Shown: positions 18,171 to 27,641, counted from the stretch's first letter. The stretch is DNA of 64,000 bases from an uncultured Romboutsia sp. (GCA_937880075.1 CALFLM010000060.1:1-64000); one strand, 5' to 3'. The notes: generated by a model not told the origin, from the sequence alone. Made by a program: numbers and translations.

Positions 18171-20132
18171 ATGAAAAATATTGAAAAAGAGATTAAATAT
18201 TTAAAAGTATTATCAAAGCAATATCCAAGTATATCAAAAGCGAGTACAGAAATTATAAATTTAGAAGCAATTCTTAATCTTCCAAAGGGAACAGAGCATT
18301 TTATAAGCGATATACATGGAGAGTATGAACCATTTGTACATGTACTTAAAAATGGTTCAGGAGTTATAAAAAGAAAGATAGAGGAGCTATTTTCAAGCAC
18401 TATAAGAGAGAGTGAAAAAAAGACATTAGCAACTTTAGTATATTATCCAGAACAAAAGCTAGAGTTAATAGAAAGAGAAGAAGAGAATATAGACGATTTT
18501 TATAGAATATATATATATAGATTAGTTGAATTATGTAGATATGCATCAAGTAAATACACTAGATCTAAAGTCAGAAAACTCCTTCCAGAAGATTTTAAAT
18601 ATATAATAGAAGAATTTTTAAATGAGCATGTAGAACAAGTACATAAACAAAACTATTATAAAAGTATAGTAGATACTATTATAAGCATAGATAGATCTAA
18701 AGAATTTATAATAGCTATATCTAAGGTTATACAAAAGCTAGTAGTAGATAGACTCCATATAGTAGGGGATATATATGATAGAGGACCTAGACCAGATGTA
18801 GTATTAGATACATTAATGGATTATCATTCAGTCGATATACAATGGGGAAACCATGATATATTATGGATGGGTGCTGCAAGTGGAGAAAAAACTTGTATAG
18901 CAAATGCCCTTAGAATATCAGCTAGATACGATAATTTAGATATCATAGAAGATATATATGGAATAAATTTATTACCACTAGCAACATTTGCACTAGAAAC
19001 ATACAAGGATGATTCATGTACATGCTTTATGCCAAAAGGAACTTTAGGAGAGAGTACTATTACAGAAAAGTCACTTATGGCAAAAATGCATAAGGCTATA
19101 AGTATTATACAATTTAAACTTGAAGGTCAAGTAATTAAGAGAAGACCTGAATTTGAAATGAATCATAGATTACTTTTAAACAATATAAATTATGATGAAG
19201 GGACTATAATTATAAAAGGAAAGAAATATAAATTAAAGGATACTAATTTCCCTACTATAGATAAAAACAATCCATATAAATTAACTAAAAAGGAAGAAAG
19301 TTTAATGGAAAAACTAGTTTCTTCATTTAAAAATAGTGAAAAACTACAAAAGCATGTATCGTTTTTATTTTCAAAAGGAAGTATATATTTGGTCTCTAAT
19401 GGAAATCTATTAATCCATGGAGGGGTTCCTTTAAATGAGGATAAAAGCTTTATGAAAATGAAGCTTCAAGGACAAGAATATAGTGGTAGAGAGTTAATGG
19501 ATAAGATGGAAACCTTAGCAAGAGAAGGATACTTTTTTAAAGATAAAACTAGTCAAAAACAATACGGAATGGATATTATGTGGTATTTATGGACAGGAAA
19601 ATGCTCTTCGTTATTTGGTAAAGATGATATGACCACTTTTGAAAGATATTTTATAGAAGATAAGGAAACTCATAAAGAAAATAAGAATCCATATTTTACA
19701 TTAAGAGAAGATGAAGAGGTATGTAATAAAATTTTTGAAGAGTTTGAACTAGATATAAATGAATCTCATATAATTAACGGGCATGTTCCAGTTGAAAGTA
19801 AAAATGGTGAAAGCCCGATAAAAGCAAATGGAAGAATAATAGCAATAGATGGAGGTTTTTCAAGGGCGTATCAAAAGAAAACGGGTATAGCAGGATATAC
19901 ACTAATATATAACTCACAAAGTTTACACCTTGTATCTCATGAACCATTTACATCTACTGAAGAAGCAATAGTAAATGAAAGTGATATACTATCAACAACA
20001 ATGTTAGTTGAACATAAGTTAAGTAGAAAAACTGTAAAAGATACTGATGCAGGGAAGAAGTTATTAGATGAAGTAGAGGATTTAAAGTTACTTTTAATGG
20101 CATATAAAAAAGGTATCATAAAAGAAGTTTAA
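18171..20132 (+). CDS. fbp: Fructose-1,6-bisphosphatase class III
   Basis: A 653-residue protein of the Firmicute-type (class III) FBPase family, unrelated in sequence to classes I and II. It hydrolyses fructose-1,6-bisphosphate to fructose-6-phosphate in gluconeogenesis. Metallophosphoesterase signatures: HFISDIHGEYEPF near residue 42, IVGDIYDRGPRPD near 195, QWGNHDILWMG near 223, and INGHVPV near 535. Length fits the family. Start ATG 18171 follows TTTGGAGG. It stands between the nifJ terminator and the promoter of the PTS regulator, so it is probably transcribed alone. Confidence 0.95.
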   Translation: MKNIEKEIKYLKVLSKQYPSISKASTEIINLEAILNLPKGTEHFISDIHGEYEPFVHVLKNGSGVIKRKIEELFSSTIRESEKKTLATLVYYPEQKLELIEREEENIDDFYRIYIYRLVELCRYASSKYTRSKVRKLLPEDFKYIIEEFLNEHVEQVHKQNYYKSIVDTIISIDRSKEFIIAISKVIQKLVVDRLHIVGDIYDRGPRPDVVLDTLMDYHSVDIQWGNHDILWMGAASGEKTCIANALRISARYDNLDIIEDIYGINLLPLATFALETYKDDSCTCFMPKGTLGESTITEKSLMAKMHKAISIIQFKLEGQVIKRRPEFEMNHRLLLNNINYDEGTIIIKGKKYKLKDTNFPTIDKNNPYKLTKKEESLMEKLVSSFKNSEKLQKHVSFLFSKGSIYLVSNGNLLIHGGVPLNEDKSFMKMKLQGQEYSGRELMDKMETLAREGYFFKDKTSQKQYGMDIMWYLWTGKCSSLFGKDDMTTFERYFIEDKETHKENKNPYFTLREDEEVCNKIFEEFELDINESHIINGHVPVESKNGESPIKANGRIIAIDGGFSRAYQKKTGIAGYTLIYNSQSLHLVSHEPFTSTEEAIVNESDILSTTMLVEHKLSRKTVKDTDAGKKLLDEVEDLKLLLMAYKKGIIKEV

Positions 20133-20162
20133 AATATACAGGAAATTGATTTTTTTAAGTTC

Positions 20163-20191
20163 TTGACATGAAAATATAATTAATATAAAAT
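20163..20191 (+). promoter_or_regulatory. SigA promoter of the antiterminator-EIIA unit
   Basis: TTGACA (20163-20168), a 17-bp spacer, and TAAAAT (20186-20191). The -35 is perfect, the spacing optimal, and an RNA antiterminator leader begins about 40 bp after the predicted start. Confidence 0.8.
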
Positions 20192-20236
20192 TATAAATAT
20201 AATTAAATAAAATAAATCTATTTAAATTAATAAAAT

Positions 20237-20311
20237 GGATTGTTACTGATAGAGCAGGCAATACCTAAGTTAAGACGTACTTTTTGTACCTTGATTTAGG
20301 TATTTTTATTT
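20237..20311 (+). promoter_or_regulatory. RAT antiterminator site overlapping a terminator (leader 1)
   Basis: The 29-nt ribonucleic antiterminator occupies 20237-20265: GGAT, TGTTACTG, a 5-base variable part, GCAGGCA and ATACC, closely like the B. subtilis LicT-type RAT. Its last bases are also the left arm of a terminator (ATACCTAA 20261-20268 with TTAGGTAT 20296-20303, then TTTTTA). In BglG/LicT systems the active protein dimer binds the RAT hairpin and blocks the terminator. The site is immediately before the regulator gene, so the regulator probably controls its own operon. Confidence 0.88.
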
Positions 20312-20327
20312 TAGGGGGCTAAAGATA

Positions 20328-21182
20328 ATGGTGACCGTAAAGAAAGTATACAACAATAATGTTATTTTAGCATTTGAAAATAGCAGTAAAAAGGAATTAA
20401 TATTGACAGGGTGTGGGATTGGGTTTAAAAAGAAACCAAATGATATTGTTGATTATAGTAAAATTGAAAAGAAGTTTGTAATACAAGATGATAATTTTGA
20501 AAGTAAAGTAAATAAATTAGCAAGTGAAATCCCAGAAGAGGTTTTTGGTGCAAGTAGTGCAATAATAGAATATGCAGAAAAAAAATTAAATACTACGTTA
20601 GATGAGTATATTTATATATCTTTAACAGACCATATATCTTTTGCACTTAAGAAATATAAAGGTAATTTATCAATAAAAAATGAATTATTATCTGAAATTA
20701 GAAGAATTCATAAAAAAGAATATGAAATAGGGAAATGGGCGATAGAGTATATAAACAAAACTTTTAATGTGAATTTTTTAATAGATGAAGCAGGATTTAT
20801 AGCAATGCATATTATAAATGCAAATTATCAAGAATCTACCAATGAATCATGTTTAATGATGAATATAATAAATCAAATACTTGATATAATAAAAAATTAT
20901 TACTCTATAGAATTTATAGAAGATGATATCAATTTTGACAGGTTATTAACGCATCTAAAGTTTTTTGCAAAGCGATTAATAGATAAAAAGGAATCTATAA
21001 ATACTAACAATAATAGTTTATTAGACGTTGTAAAAATACAATATAAAGAAAGTTATAATTGTGTAAAACAAATAAAATCATTTATAGAGAAAAATTATAC
21101 TTATAAAGTAAATGATGATGAGGTACTATACTTAATATTACATATAAATAGAGTAATATCAGTTATAAATTTTAATAGATAA
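20328..21182 (+). CDS. licT: BglG/LicT/GlcT family transcription antiterminator
   Basis: A 284-residue RNA-binding regulator. Residues 1-55 are the CAT RNA-binding domain (begins VTVKKVYNNNVILAFE); two PTS regulation domains follow (about 65-170 and 175-284). The four regulatory histidines are present: LTDHISFAL, EAGFIAMHIINA, LLTHLKFFAKRL and YLILHINRVI. PTS phosphoryl transfer to these sites controls dimerisation and so antitermination. Because the next genes are glucose EIIA and EIICB, its likely signal is glucose transport. One RAT lies before it and a second before ptsG. The second RAT looks more like the GlcT type, so glcT would be an equally valid name. Confidence 0.92.
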   Translation: MVTVKKVYNNNVILAFENSSKKELILTGCGIGFKKKPNDIVDYSKIEKKFVIQDDNFESKVNKLASEIPEEVFGASSAIIEYAEKKLNTTLDEYIYISLTDHISFALKKYKGNLSIKNELLSEIRRIHKKEYEIGKWAIEYINKTFNVNFLIDEAGFIAMHIINANYQESTNESCLMMNIINQILDIIKNYYSIEFIEDDINFDRLLTHLKFFAKRLIDKKESINTNNNSLLDVVKIQYKESYNCVKQIKSFIEKNYTYKVNDDEVLYLILHINRVISVINFNR

Positions 21183-21255
21183 GTAATTACAAATTATGTA
21201 TAGCATTTAATATAATACAAAAAATATAATATAATAACAAAAGGAGATAAAGGAT

Positions 21256-21759
21256 ATGAGCTTTTTTAAAAATTTATTTAAAGGGAACAAAGAACAAGAG
21301 TCAAAAAAAGAGCAAATAGCACCACTAACTAACGGTGAATTAGTAAACATATCTCAAGTTCCAGATGAAGTATTCTCTAGCAAGATGATGGGGGATGGAT
21401 TTGCTATGAAAACAACTGATGGTATAATAGTATCACCAGTAGAAGGTACGATAGAAACAGTATTCCCAACTAAACATGCTATAACTATAAACTCTGTGGA
21501 TAAAAGAGAAGTACTAATACATTTAGGAGTAGATACAGTTTCTTTAAAAGGTGAAGGATTTGAGACATTTGTAGAAGAAAATCAAAAGGTTAAAGTTGGA
21601 GATAAACTAGTTAAAATGGATGTTGAATTTATCGAGAAAAATGCAAAGTCTTCAATGCCAATAGTAGTATTTACTAATTTATCAGAAGGTGAATCAGTTA
21701 AGATAGTTGAAGGAACTGCTAAAGCTGGAGAATTAAATAAAATAGAAATAGTAAAATAA
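21256..21759 (+). CDS. crr: Glucose-type PTS EIIA component
   Basis: A 167-residue soluble phosphocarrier of the EIIA-Glc family. It accepts phosphate from HPr and passes it to the EIIB domain. Family stretches: SPVEGTIETVFPTKHAITI with the first active-site histidine near residue 83, and VLIHLGVDTVSLKGEGF with the phosphorylated histidine near residue 97. It is a free-standing protein, since the EIICB protein encoded downstream has no IIA domain. It lies 73 bp after the antiterminator gene without a terminator between, so the two are probably one operon; ptsG has a separate promoter. Confidence 0.94.
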   Translation: MSFFKNLFKGNKEQESKKEQIAPLTNGELVNISQVPDEVFSSKMMGDGFAMKTTDGIIVSPVEGTIETVFPTKHAITINSVDKREVLIHLGVDTVSLKGEGFETFVEENQKVKVGDKLVKMDVEFIEKNAKSSMPIVVFTNLSEGESVKIVEGTAKAGELNKIEIVK

Positions 21760-21787
21760 TAATTTGAGAAAATGTTTGCAAAAAATA

Positions 21788-21816
21788 TTTACATAGCAAT
21801 ATTAAAGTGATATACT
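21788..21816 (+). promoter_or_regulatory. SigA promoter of ptsG
   Basis: TTTACA (21788-21793), 17-bp spacer, TATACT (21811-21816). The RNA start would be near 21823, about 17 bases before the second RAT. A partly symmetric TTGAGAAAATGTTTGCAA (21764-21781) just upstream loosely recalls a CcpA site, but the match is poor. Confidence 0.8.
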
Positions 21817-21839
21817 AAAAATATAAAGTTAATACGTAT

Positions 21840-21918
21840 AGCGTGTTACTGGTTATGCAGGCATGAGCTAAATTATTTATGATTATTTTTTATACCATAA
21901 ATTGTTTAGCTCTTTTTT
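21840..21918 (+). promoter_or_regulatory. RAT antiterminator site overlapping a terminator (leader 2, ptsG)
   Basis: A second 29-nt RAT at 21840-21868: AGCG, TGTTACTG, five variable bases, GCAGGCA, TGAGC. It keeps the core of leader 1 but ends in GCATGAG, which I recall from GlcT-controlled glucose genes. Its end is the left arm of a terminator: GAGCTAAA (21865-21872) pairs with TTTAGCTC (21905-21912), followed by TTTTTT. ptsG transcription is therefore expected to depend on antitermination, most likely by the regulator encoded at 20328-21182. Confidence 0.87.
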
Positions 21919-22007
21919 ATGCTCAAAAATAACTATATTAAATAATAATCCGTTGGTAGCTTATGATATTTATATTGAAATAAGTAGTAGTATATATAGC
22001 ATAAAAA

Positions 22008-22064
22008 AGTTTTTGAGCAACGGACGAAGTAGTTGGCGACATGAGCATAGCGAATTTTTATTGT
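22008..22064 (+). repeat. Module B dispersed repeat in the ptsG leader
   Basis: A copy of the hairpin-rich intergenic repeat: TTTTTGAGCAACGGACGAAG ... GTTGGCGACATGAG, ending in AGCGAATTTTTATT. It lies in the untranslated leader between the RAT terminator and the ptsG ribosome binding site, so it would be present in every full-length ptsG mRNA. TCCGTTG (21949-21955) upstream is an inverted match to CAACGGA in this copy. The remaining leader shows no ORF. Confidence 0.8.
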
Positions 22065-22141
22065 AATAATAATTTTAATAGTTAATGAAAATAATAAATG
22101 TATAGCCAGATAAAAATAAAAATAATGGGGAGGAAAAAGAA

Positions 22142-23827
22142 ATGCTTCAATACTTACAAAGAATTGGGAAAGCAATAATGCTTCCGATAGCAGCGTTACC
22201 TGTTGCAGGTATACTACTTGGAGTTGGGGGATCGTTAATAAATATAGCAGCGCTTGAAAATGCACCAGCTATATATCAACCATTAATATCTTTTGTTAAT
22301 ATACCAATGATTACTATAATATTAAAAATAATGCAAGGTATAGGGGATATAGTATTTGGGAACTTACCAGTACTATTTGCAGTAGGTACTGTAGTAGGTC
22401 TTGCTAAGCAAGATAAAGGTACAGCAGCACTTGCTTCTGTATTTGGTTTCTTAATAATGAATCAAGTTATAAGTGTATTATTAGGTATAGGTGCTACACC
22501 ACTGGGGACTTTAGTTTCAGGCGATGTACCAGCTCAATATGCACAATATGTAACTACTACATTAGGTATATTTACTCTTAATATGTCAGTGTTTGGCGGT
22601 ATTATTACAGGTATAGTAACAGCTACACTACATAATAAATACTATAATATACAATTACCAGCAGTTATAGGATTTTTCTCAGGATCAAGATTTGTTCCGA
22701 TAGTAGTATCTTTAGCTATGGCAGTTGTAGGTGCATTACTAGCGTATATATGGCCATTTGTACAAGATGGAATAGCAGTAATTGCATTATTTGTTAAAAA
22801 TGCAGGTCCAATAGGAACATTCTTATATGGGTTAATAGAAAGAGCCTTAATACCATTTGGTCTTCATCATATATTCTATACACCATTTTGGTATGGGTCA
22901 TTTGTTGATGGTCAAGTTATAATAGATGGAGCATGGCAAATAGTTCAAGGCGCTAACTATGCTTACTTTGCTCAATTAGGAAGTATGCAAAGTATAGTTG
23001 GTGCAGACGCAGATACTATGTCAACTATAGTTTCTGGAACAACAAGATTCATGGCTGGTAAATTCCCATTCATGATGTTTGGTCTTCCAGCTGCAGCATT
23101 AGCAATGTATCATACTGCTTCTCCTAACAAGAAAAAAATTGTTGGAAGTTTATTAATATCAGCAGCATTTACATCTTTCTTAACTGGTATAACTGAACCA
23201 TTAGAATTTACATTTTTATTTGTTGCACCAGTATTATATGTAGTTCATTGTATAATGGCAGGTTTATCATTCTTCTTGATGGATATACTTAATGTATTTA
23301 TAGGTATGACATTCTCAGGAGGATTAATAGATTTTACTTTATTTGGAATACTTCCTGCAGGAGCTGGAGTTTCGACAAACTGGATAAGAGTAATATTAGT
23401 AGGTGTTGGATATGCAGTAGTTTATTACTTCTTATTTAAAACTTTAATACTTAAGTTAAACTTAAAAACTCCAGGTAGAGAAGGTGATGACGAAGAAGCT
23501 AAACTTTACTCTAAGGCAGACTTCCAAGCTGCTAAAGGGTTAGATGACAAAGACGACTCAAATAAAGCTAATGGAAAAGATGAAATAGTACAAAAAGCGC
23601 CAGAAGTTTTAGCTGCATTAGGTGGAGAGAAAAATGCTGTGTCAATAGATGCATGTATAACTAGACTTAGAGTTGAAGTTAAAGATAAATCAAAAGTAGA
23701 TAAAGATAAGTTAAAAGCATTAGGTGCCGTAGGAGTTGTTGAGGTAGGTAATGGAATACAAGCAATATTTGGTGCTAAAGCAGATGCTTATAGACATGAG
23801 ATAAATAGAATATTAGGAAGAAGTTAG
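22142..23827 (+). CDS. ptsG: Glucose PTS permease EIICB
   Basis: A 561-residue membrane permease that takes up and phosphorylates glucose. Residues 1 to about 430 form the EIIC transport domain (starts LQRIGKAIMLPIAALPVAGI; conserved GLHHIFYTPFW and GITEPLEFTFLFVAP). A charged linker rich in K and D (about 440-480) leads to the EIIB domain (about 480-555), with the phosphocysteine in SIDACITRLRVEV. There is no IIA domain, which is supplied by the upstream gene. A GGGGAGG site precedes the ATG. Related permeases can carry N-acetylglucosamine, but the gene context and the glucose-type EIIA favour glucose. Confidence 0.94.
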   Translation: MLQYLQRIGKAIMLPIAALPVAGILLGVGGSLINIAALENAPAIYQPLISFVNIPMITIILKIMQGIGDIVFGNLPVLFAVGTVVGLAKQDKGTAALASVFGFLIMNQVISVLLGIGATPLGTLVSGDVPAQYAQYVTTTLGIFTLNMSVFGGIITGIVTATLHNKYYNIQLPAVIGFFSGSRFVPIVVSLAMAVVGALLAYIWPFVQDGIAVIALFVKNAGPIGTFLYGLIERALIPFGLHHIFYTPFWYGSFVDGQVIIDGAWQIVQGANYAYFAQLGSMQSIVGADADTMSTIVSGTTRFMAGKFPFMMFGLPAAALAMYHTASPNKKKIVGSLLISAAFTSFLTGITEPLEFTFLFVAPVLYVVHCIMAGLSFFLMDILNVFIGMTFSGGLIDFTLFGILPAGAGVSTNWIRVILVGVGYAVVYYFLFKTLILKLNLKTPGREGDDEEAKLYSKADFQAAKGLDDKDDSNKANGKDEIVQKAPEVLAALGGEKNAVSIDACITRLRVEVKDKSKVDKDKLKALGAVGVVEVGNGIQAIFGAKADAYRHEINRILGRS

Positions 23828-23829
23828 TA

Positions 23830-23865
23830 AAAAAGGTATGAAGTTTAAACTTCATACCTTTTTAA
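23830..23865. terminator. Bidirectional terminator between ptsG and araC-type gene
   Basis: AAAAGGTATGAAGTTT directly followed by its exact complement, with A- and T-tracts on both sides. It serves two convergent genes and overlaps the end of the - strand gene. Confidence 0.9.
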
Positions 23866-24740
23866 GTATCAGATATAGGACTTTCAAAATTATGGATTGT
23901 AGGATTGTAATTACTTGGAGAAACACCATATACCTTTTTAAATGCTCTTACAAAACTTGAATAATCATTAAATCCACATTTATTGCAGACATCACTCATA
24001 CTTAAGCCATCAGATATAAGAGATCTTGCAAGTATAAGTCTTTTTTGGACAACATAATTATGAATAGAGCTTCCTATTTGATTTTTAAATTTTCTCATAA
24101 GGTAGTATTTACTTATAAAAAATTCTGAAGCTATAGTATCTATAGATAAATCATTTTCTAGATTAGAGTTTATATAATTTAAAACACCTTCTATTGTTTT
24201 ATCATATTGAATATCTTCGATATCTCTATTTTTATCACTATTTAAAAATAACCTATTCATTAAAACCATAAATTGAATGAATAATGATTCTTTTAAAATC
24301 TCACTTCCAAATTCATTGCTATTATTGCAACGTTGTATATCTTGAATTAGATTTTTTACAATATCAATTGATTTCATGTTTAATCTAAGTAGATTATAAT
24401 TATTTTTTACTGCTATATCAAAGCATTTAAGCAAATCATTATTACCTTGAGCATATTTTGACATAAAATCGGGATTTAGCCAAATAACTATACGCTCATA
24501 GTACTTATTAGGATTTACTACTGGTTTGTGAATTTCATTTTTATTTACAAATAACACATCCCAAGGTTTTAAGATATAGGCCTTACCTTCTATATAATAA
24601 GTTAAATCACCATCAATTAAAATAACTATTTTACTGAAATCATGATGATGGTATTCAAATTTAATATCTTTCTTATCCCTGATATTAAAGATTTTAAAAT
24701 TATCATTTAAATAACCTACTTTGTTATTTATATCCTTCAT
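23862..24740 (-). CDS. AraC family transcriptional regulator with cupin sensor
   Basis: A 292-residue regulator. The N-terminal part (about residues 20-100) is a cupin-like ligand domain with FEYHHHDFSKIVILIDG and KPWDVLFVNKNEIHKP. The C-terminal part (about 190-285) is the double helix-turn-helix: DTIASEFFISKYYLMRKFK and MSDVCNKCGFNDYSSFVRAF, then KKVYGVSPSNY. Such proteins usually activate sugar or stress genes after ligand binding. It is convergent with ptsG and separated from murE by 168 bp, and no obvious target gene is adjacent, so the regulon is unknown. Confidence 0.92.
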   Translation of the reverse strand: MKDINNKVGYLNDNFKIFNIRDKKDIKFEYHHHDFSKIVILIDGDLTYYIEGKAYILKPWDVLFVNKNEIHKPVVNPNKYYERIVIWLNPDFMSKYAQGNNDLLKCFDIAVKNNYNLLRLNMKSIDIVKNLIQDIQRCNNSNEFGSEILKESLFIQFMVLMNRLFLNSDKNRDIEDIQYDKTIEGVLNYINSNLENDLSIDTIASEFFISKYYLMRKFKNQIGSSIHNYVVQKRLILARSLISDGLSMSDVCNKCGFNDYSSFVRAFKKVYGVSPSNYNPTIHNFESPISDT

Positions 24741-24908
24741 ACTCCACCTACCTTTAGATTAGATTATAGAGCATTTTTTGCAATATAACAAGCATTTTAA
24801 ACAATGTACATAGTAAAATTGAATTTATATAATAGTATACATAAGCTATACATTTAAATTAGAGGATAATGTAGATAGATTAATATAAAATCTGGAGGGT
24901 AAATATAG

Positions 24909-26363
24909 ATGAAATTAAATGATATATTAAAAGGAATAGATATAGTTAGCACAACTGGAGATTTAAATATAGATATAAGAAATATAGCATATGATTCAAG
25001 AAAAGTTGAAGAAAATACATTATTTATATGTATAAAGGGGTTTAACTCAGATGGTCATAAATATATAGAAAGTGCTATAGAAAAAGGTGCTAAAGCATTT
25101 TTAGTACAGGAAGACATAAATATAGAAGGATATACTTTTATAAAAGTAGAAAATACCAGAGCATCTATGGCAAATGTTGCTGATAATTTTTACAATAATC
25201 CATCAAAAGAATTAGGTGTTATAGGGGTTACAGGAACTAATGGGAAAACAAGTATAACAACTTTCTTAAGTGAGATACTAAGCTCAAATAATAAAAAAGT
25301 AGGTCTTGTAGGAACTATAAAAATATTTGATGGTGATAAAGAAGTTGAATCTAGTTCAACAACTCCTGAAAGTATAGATTTACAAAAGCATTTTAGAACT
25401 ATGCTTGATAATGGATGCGACTATTGTGCAATGGAAGTATCATCTCATTCATTAGTATTAAACAGAGTAGATAAGACAGAATTTAAATTAGGAATATTTA
25501 CAAACTTAACTCCAGATCACTTAGACTTCCATAAAGATTTAGAAGATTATAGAAATGCAAAAGAAAAATTATTCCATAAAACAACTATAGCAAATATAAT
25601 AAATATAGATGATGAAGGTGGAGCTAAAATATATGAAAATATAAAATCGTTAAATACACCTTGCTATACTTATGGAATAGATAATAAAGCGGATTTTATG
25701 GCAAAAGATATAAAGATAGATGCACGTGGAGTATCTTATACATTAGTAACTCCAACGTATGAAGAAGAAATGTTTGTACCAGTACCAGGTAAGTTTACAG
25801 TTTACAATACTTTAGCAGTAATAGTAGCTTGTTATATGTTAAATATACCTAAAGAAATAGTTAAAGACGGTTTAGGAAAAACAAAAGGTGTTGCAGGAAG
25901 ATTTGAAACAATAACTAATGATAAAGGAATAAGTGTTATAGTTGACTATGCGCATACACCAGATGCATTAGAAAACATATTAAATACTGCAAAAGAATTT
26001 GCTAAGTCTAATATCATAACTGTATTTGGATGTGGTGGAGACAGAGATACAACAAAGAGACCATTAATGGGAGAAATAGCACAAAGATTATCAGATGTAT
26101 GTATAGTAACTTCTGATAACCCAAGAACTGAAGATCCTAAACTTATAATAGATGATATATTAAAAGGATTAGATAAAAATAAAGAAAATTATAGAGTAGT
26201 TATAGATAGAAAAGAAGCTATAAAAGAAGCTATAGAAATGGCTCAAAAAGATGATATAGTAATCATCGCAGGAAAAGGACATGAAAACTATCAAATTTTA
26301 GGAAAAGTTAAGCATCATTTTGATGATAAGGAAATAGCACAGGAGTTTTTAAATAATAAATAG
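24909..26363 (+). CDS. murE: UDP-MurNAc-tripeptide synthetase (meso-DAP adding)
   Basis: A 484-residue Mur ligase that adds the third amino acid to UDP-MurNAc-L-Ala-D-Glu. The ATP loop is VTGTNGKTS at residues 107-115; the central domain has MEVSSHSLVL and TNLTPDHLDFH; the C-terminal domain has DYAHTPDALEN and FGCGGDRDTTKRP. The motif SDNPRTEDP contains DNPR, which in this family marks meso-diaminopimelate rather than lysine as substrate. It lies about 9 kb from the main division-wall cluster, and only 18 bp before the symporter gene. Confidence 0.96.
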   Translation: MKLNDILKGIDIVSTTGDLNIDIRNIAYDSRKVEENTLFICIKGFNSDGHKYIESAIEKGAKAFLVQEDINIEGYTFIKVENTRASMANVADNFYNNPSKELGVIGVTGTNGKTSITTFLSEILSSNNKKVGLVGTIKIFDGDKEVESSSTTPESIDLQKHFRTMLDNGCDYCAMEVSSHSLVLNRVDKTEFKLGIFTNLTPDHLDFHKDLEDYRNAKEKLFHKTTIANIINIDDEGGAKIYENIKSLNTPCYTYGIDNKADFMAKDIKIDARGVSYTLVTPTYEEEMFVPVPGKFTVYNTLAVIVACYMLNIPKEIVKDGLGKTKGVAGRFETITNDKGISVIVDYAHTPDALENILNTAKEFAKSNIITVFGCGGDRDTTKRPLMGEIAQRLSDVCIVTSDNPRTEDPKLIIDDILKGLDKNKENYRVVIDRKEAIKEAIEMAQKDDIVIIAGKGHENYQILGKVKHHFDDKEIAQEFLNNK

Positions 26364-26381
26364 AAACAAAGGAGAAAAAAA

Positions 26382-27635
26382 ATGAAATCATTTTGGGATA
26401 ATTATAAGTCATCTCTAATATTATTAGGAGCAATAATATTAGGAGGAATAGTAGGAGTGTTTATGGGTCCAGAGGCTGTAGTATTTAAGCCAATAGGAGA
26501 CTTATTTTTAAACTTACTATTTATGACATTAGTGCCATTAGTATTTTTCAGTGTTACATCAGCTATATCTAATATGGGTGAGATGAAAAGACTTGGTAAA
26601 ATATTAAAAAATATAGTTATAGTATTCGCAACAACAGCAATAATATCTGGTATCATAGGTATTATAGGGGTTCTTATAATTAACCCAACAAAAGGATTAA
26701 ACTCAGAGATGTTCTCTAGTTTAATGGCAACAGCAGGAGATCATACAAGTGGAGAAAAAGTTAGTTTATTACAACAACTTGTAAATACTGTAACAGTAAC
26801 TGACTTTAAAGATTTATTATCAAAGTCTAATATGCTACAACTTATAATATTCTCTATATTATTCGGTATAGCAACTGCTATGGCTGGAGATGTAGCAAAA
26901 CCTATAGCTAAGTTTGTTGAAGCTGGGGCTGCAGTTATGATGAAGATAGTAAATATAATAATGTATATAGCACCAATAGGACTTGGATGTTATTTTGCAT
27001 CAGTTATAGGTGAATTAGGACCACAAATACTTTCAGGATATGCTAAGGTATTTGTATTATATCTAATACTAACAGCTATTTGTTACTTTGGGCTATTCAC
27101 ATTATATGCTTATGTAGCAGGTGGAAAAGATGGTGTTAAAACATTCTGGAGAAATGCTATAGCACCAACAGTTACAGCATTGGCAACTTGTTCAAGTGCA
27201 GCATCAATACCTGTAAACTTAGATTCAACTAAGAAGATGGGCGTACCACAGGATATAGCAGAAACTGTTATACCACTTGGAGCAAATATACACAAAGATG
27301 GTTCTGTAATAGGCGGAGTTTTAAAGATAACATTCTTATTTGGATTATTTGGAAAAGATATGACAAGTTTATCAGCAATTGCTTCAATTCTTGTAGTATC
27401 ATTCTTAGTTGGTGCAGTTATGGGTGCAATACCTGGTGGAGGAATGATGGGTGAAATGTTAATATTAAGTGTATATGGATTTTCACCAGAAGTACTTCCT
27501 ATAATAGCAGTTATAAGTACGATAATAGATGCACCAGCAACTGTATTAAACTCTACTGGAAACACAGTTTGTTCTATGATAGTTGCAAGACTTGTTGAAG
27601 GCAAGGATTGGTTAAAAAATAAAATAAATAAATAA
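26382..27635 (+). CDS. Dicarboxylate/amino acid:cation symporter (DAACS family)
   Basis: A 417-residue membrane protein of the GltP/DctA/SstT type, with about eight helices and two re-entrant loops. Visible features: LFLNLLFMTLVPLVFFSV near residue 45, the serine-rich loop ATCSSAASIPVNLD near 270, and the binding-site region GSVIGG...NSTGNTV towards the end. The family imports glutamate, aspartate, succinate or serine/threonine with Na+ or H+. Substrate is not clear from sequence. It follows murE by 18 bp and shares its transcript, which makes an acidic amino acid plausible but does not prove it. Confidence 0.92.
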   Translation: MKSFWDNYKSSLILLGAIILGGIVGVFMGPEAVVFKPIGDLFLNLLFMTLVPLVFFSVTSAISNMGEMKRLGKILKNIVIVFATTAIISGIIGIIGVLIINPTKGLNSEMFSSLMATAGDHTSGEKVSLLQQLVNTVTVTDFKDLLSKSNMLQLIIFSILFGIATAMAGDVAKPIAKFVEAGAAVMMKIVNIIMYIAPIGLGCYFASVIGELGPQILSGYAKVFVLYLILTAICYFGLFTLYAYVAGGKDGVKTFWRNAIAPTVTALATCSSAASIPVNLDSTKKMGVPQDIAETVIPLGANIHKDGSVIGGVLKITFLFGLFGKDMTSLSAIASILVVSFLVGAVMGAIPGGGMMGEMLILSVYGFSPEVLPIIAVISTIIDAPATVLNSTGNTVCSMIVARLVEGKDWLKNKINK

Positions 27636-27641
27636 TATATA

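Noticed and set aside
21933..22265. A 110-codon open frame on the - strand in the ptsG leader
   Set aside because: Runs through the repeat and into ptsG, has no start signal, and its leucine-rich product looks like random AT-rich translation.
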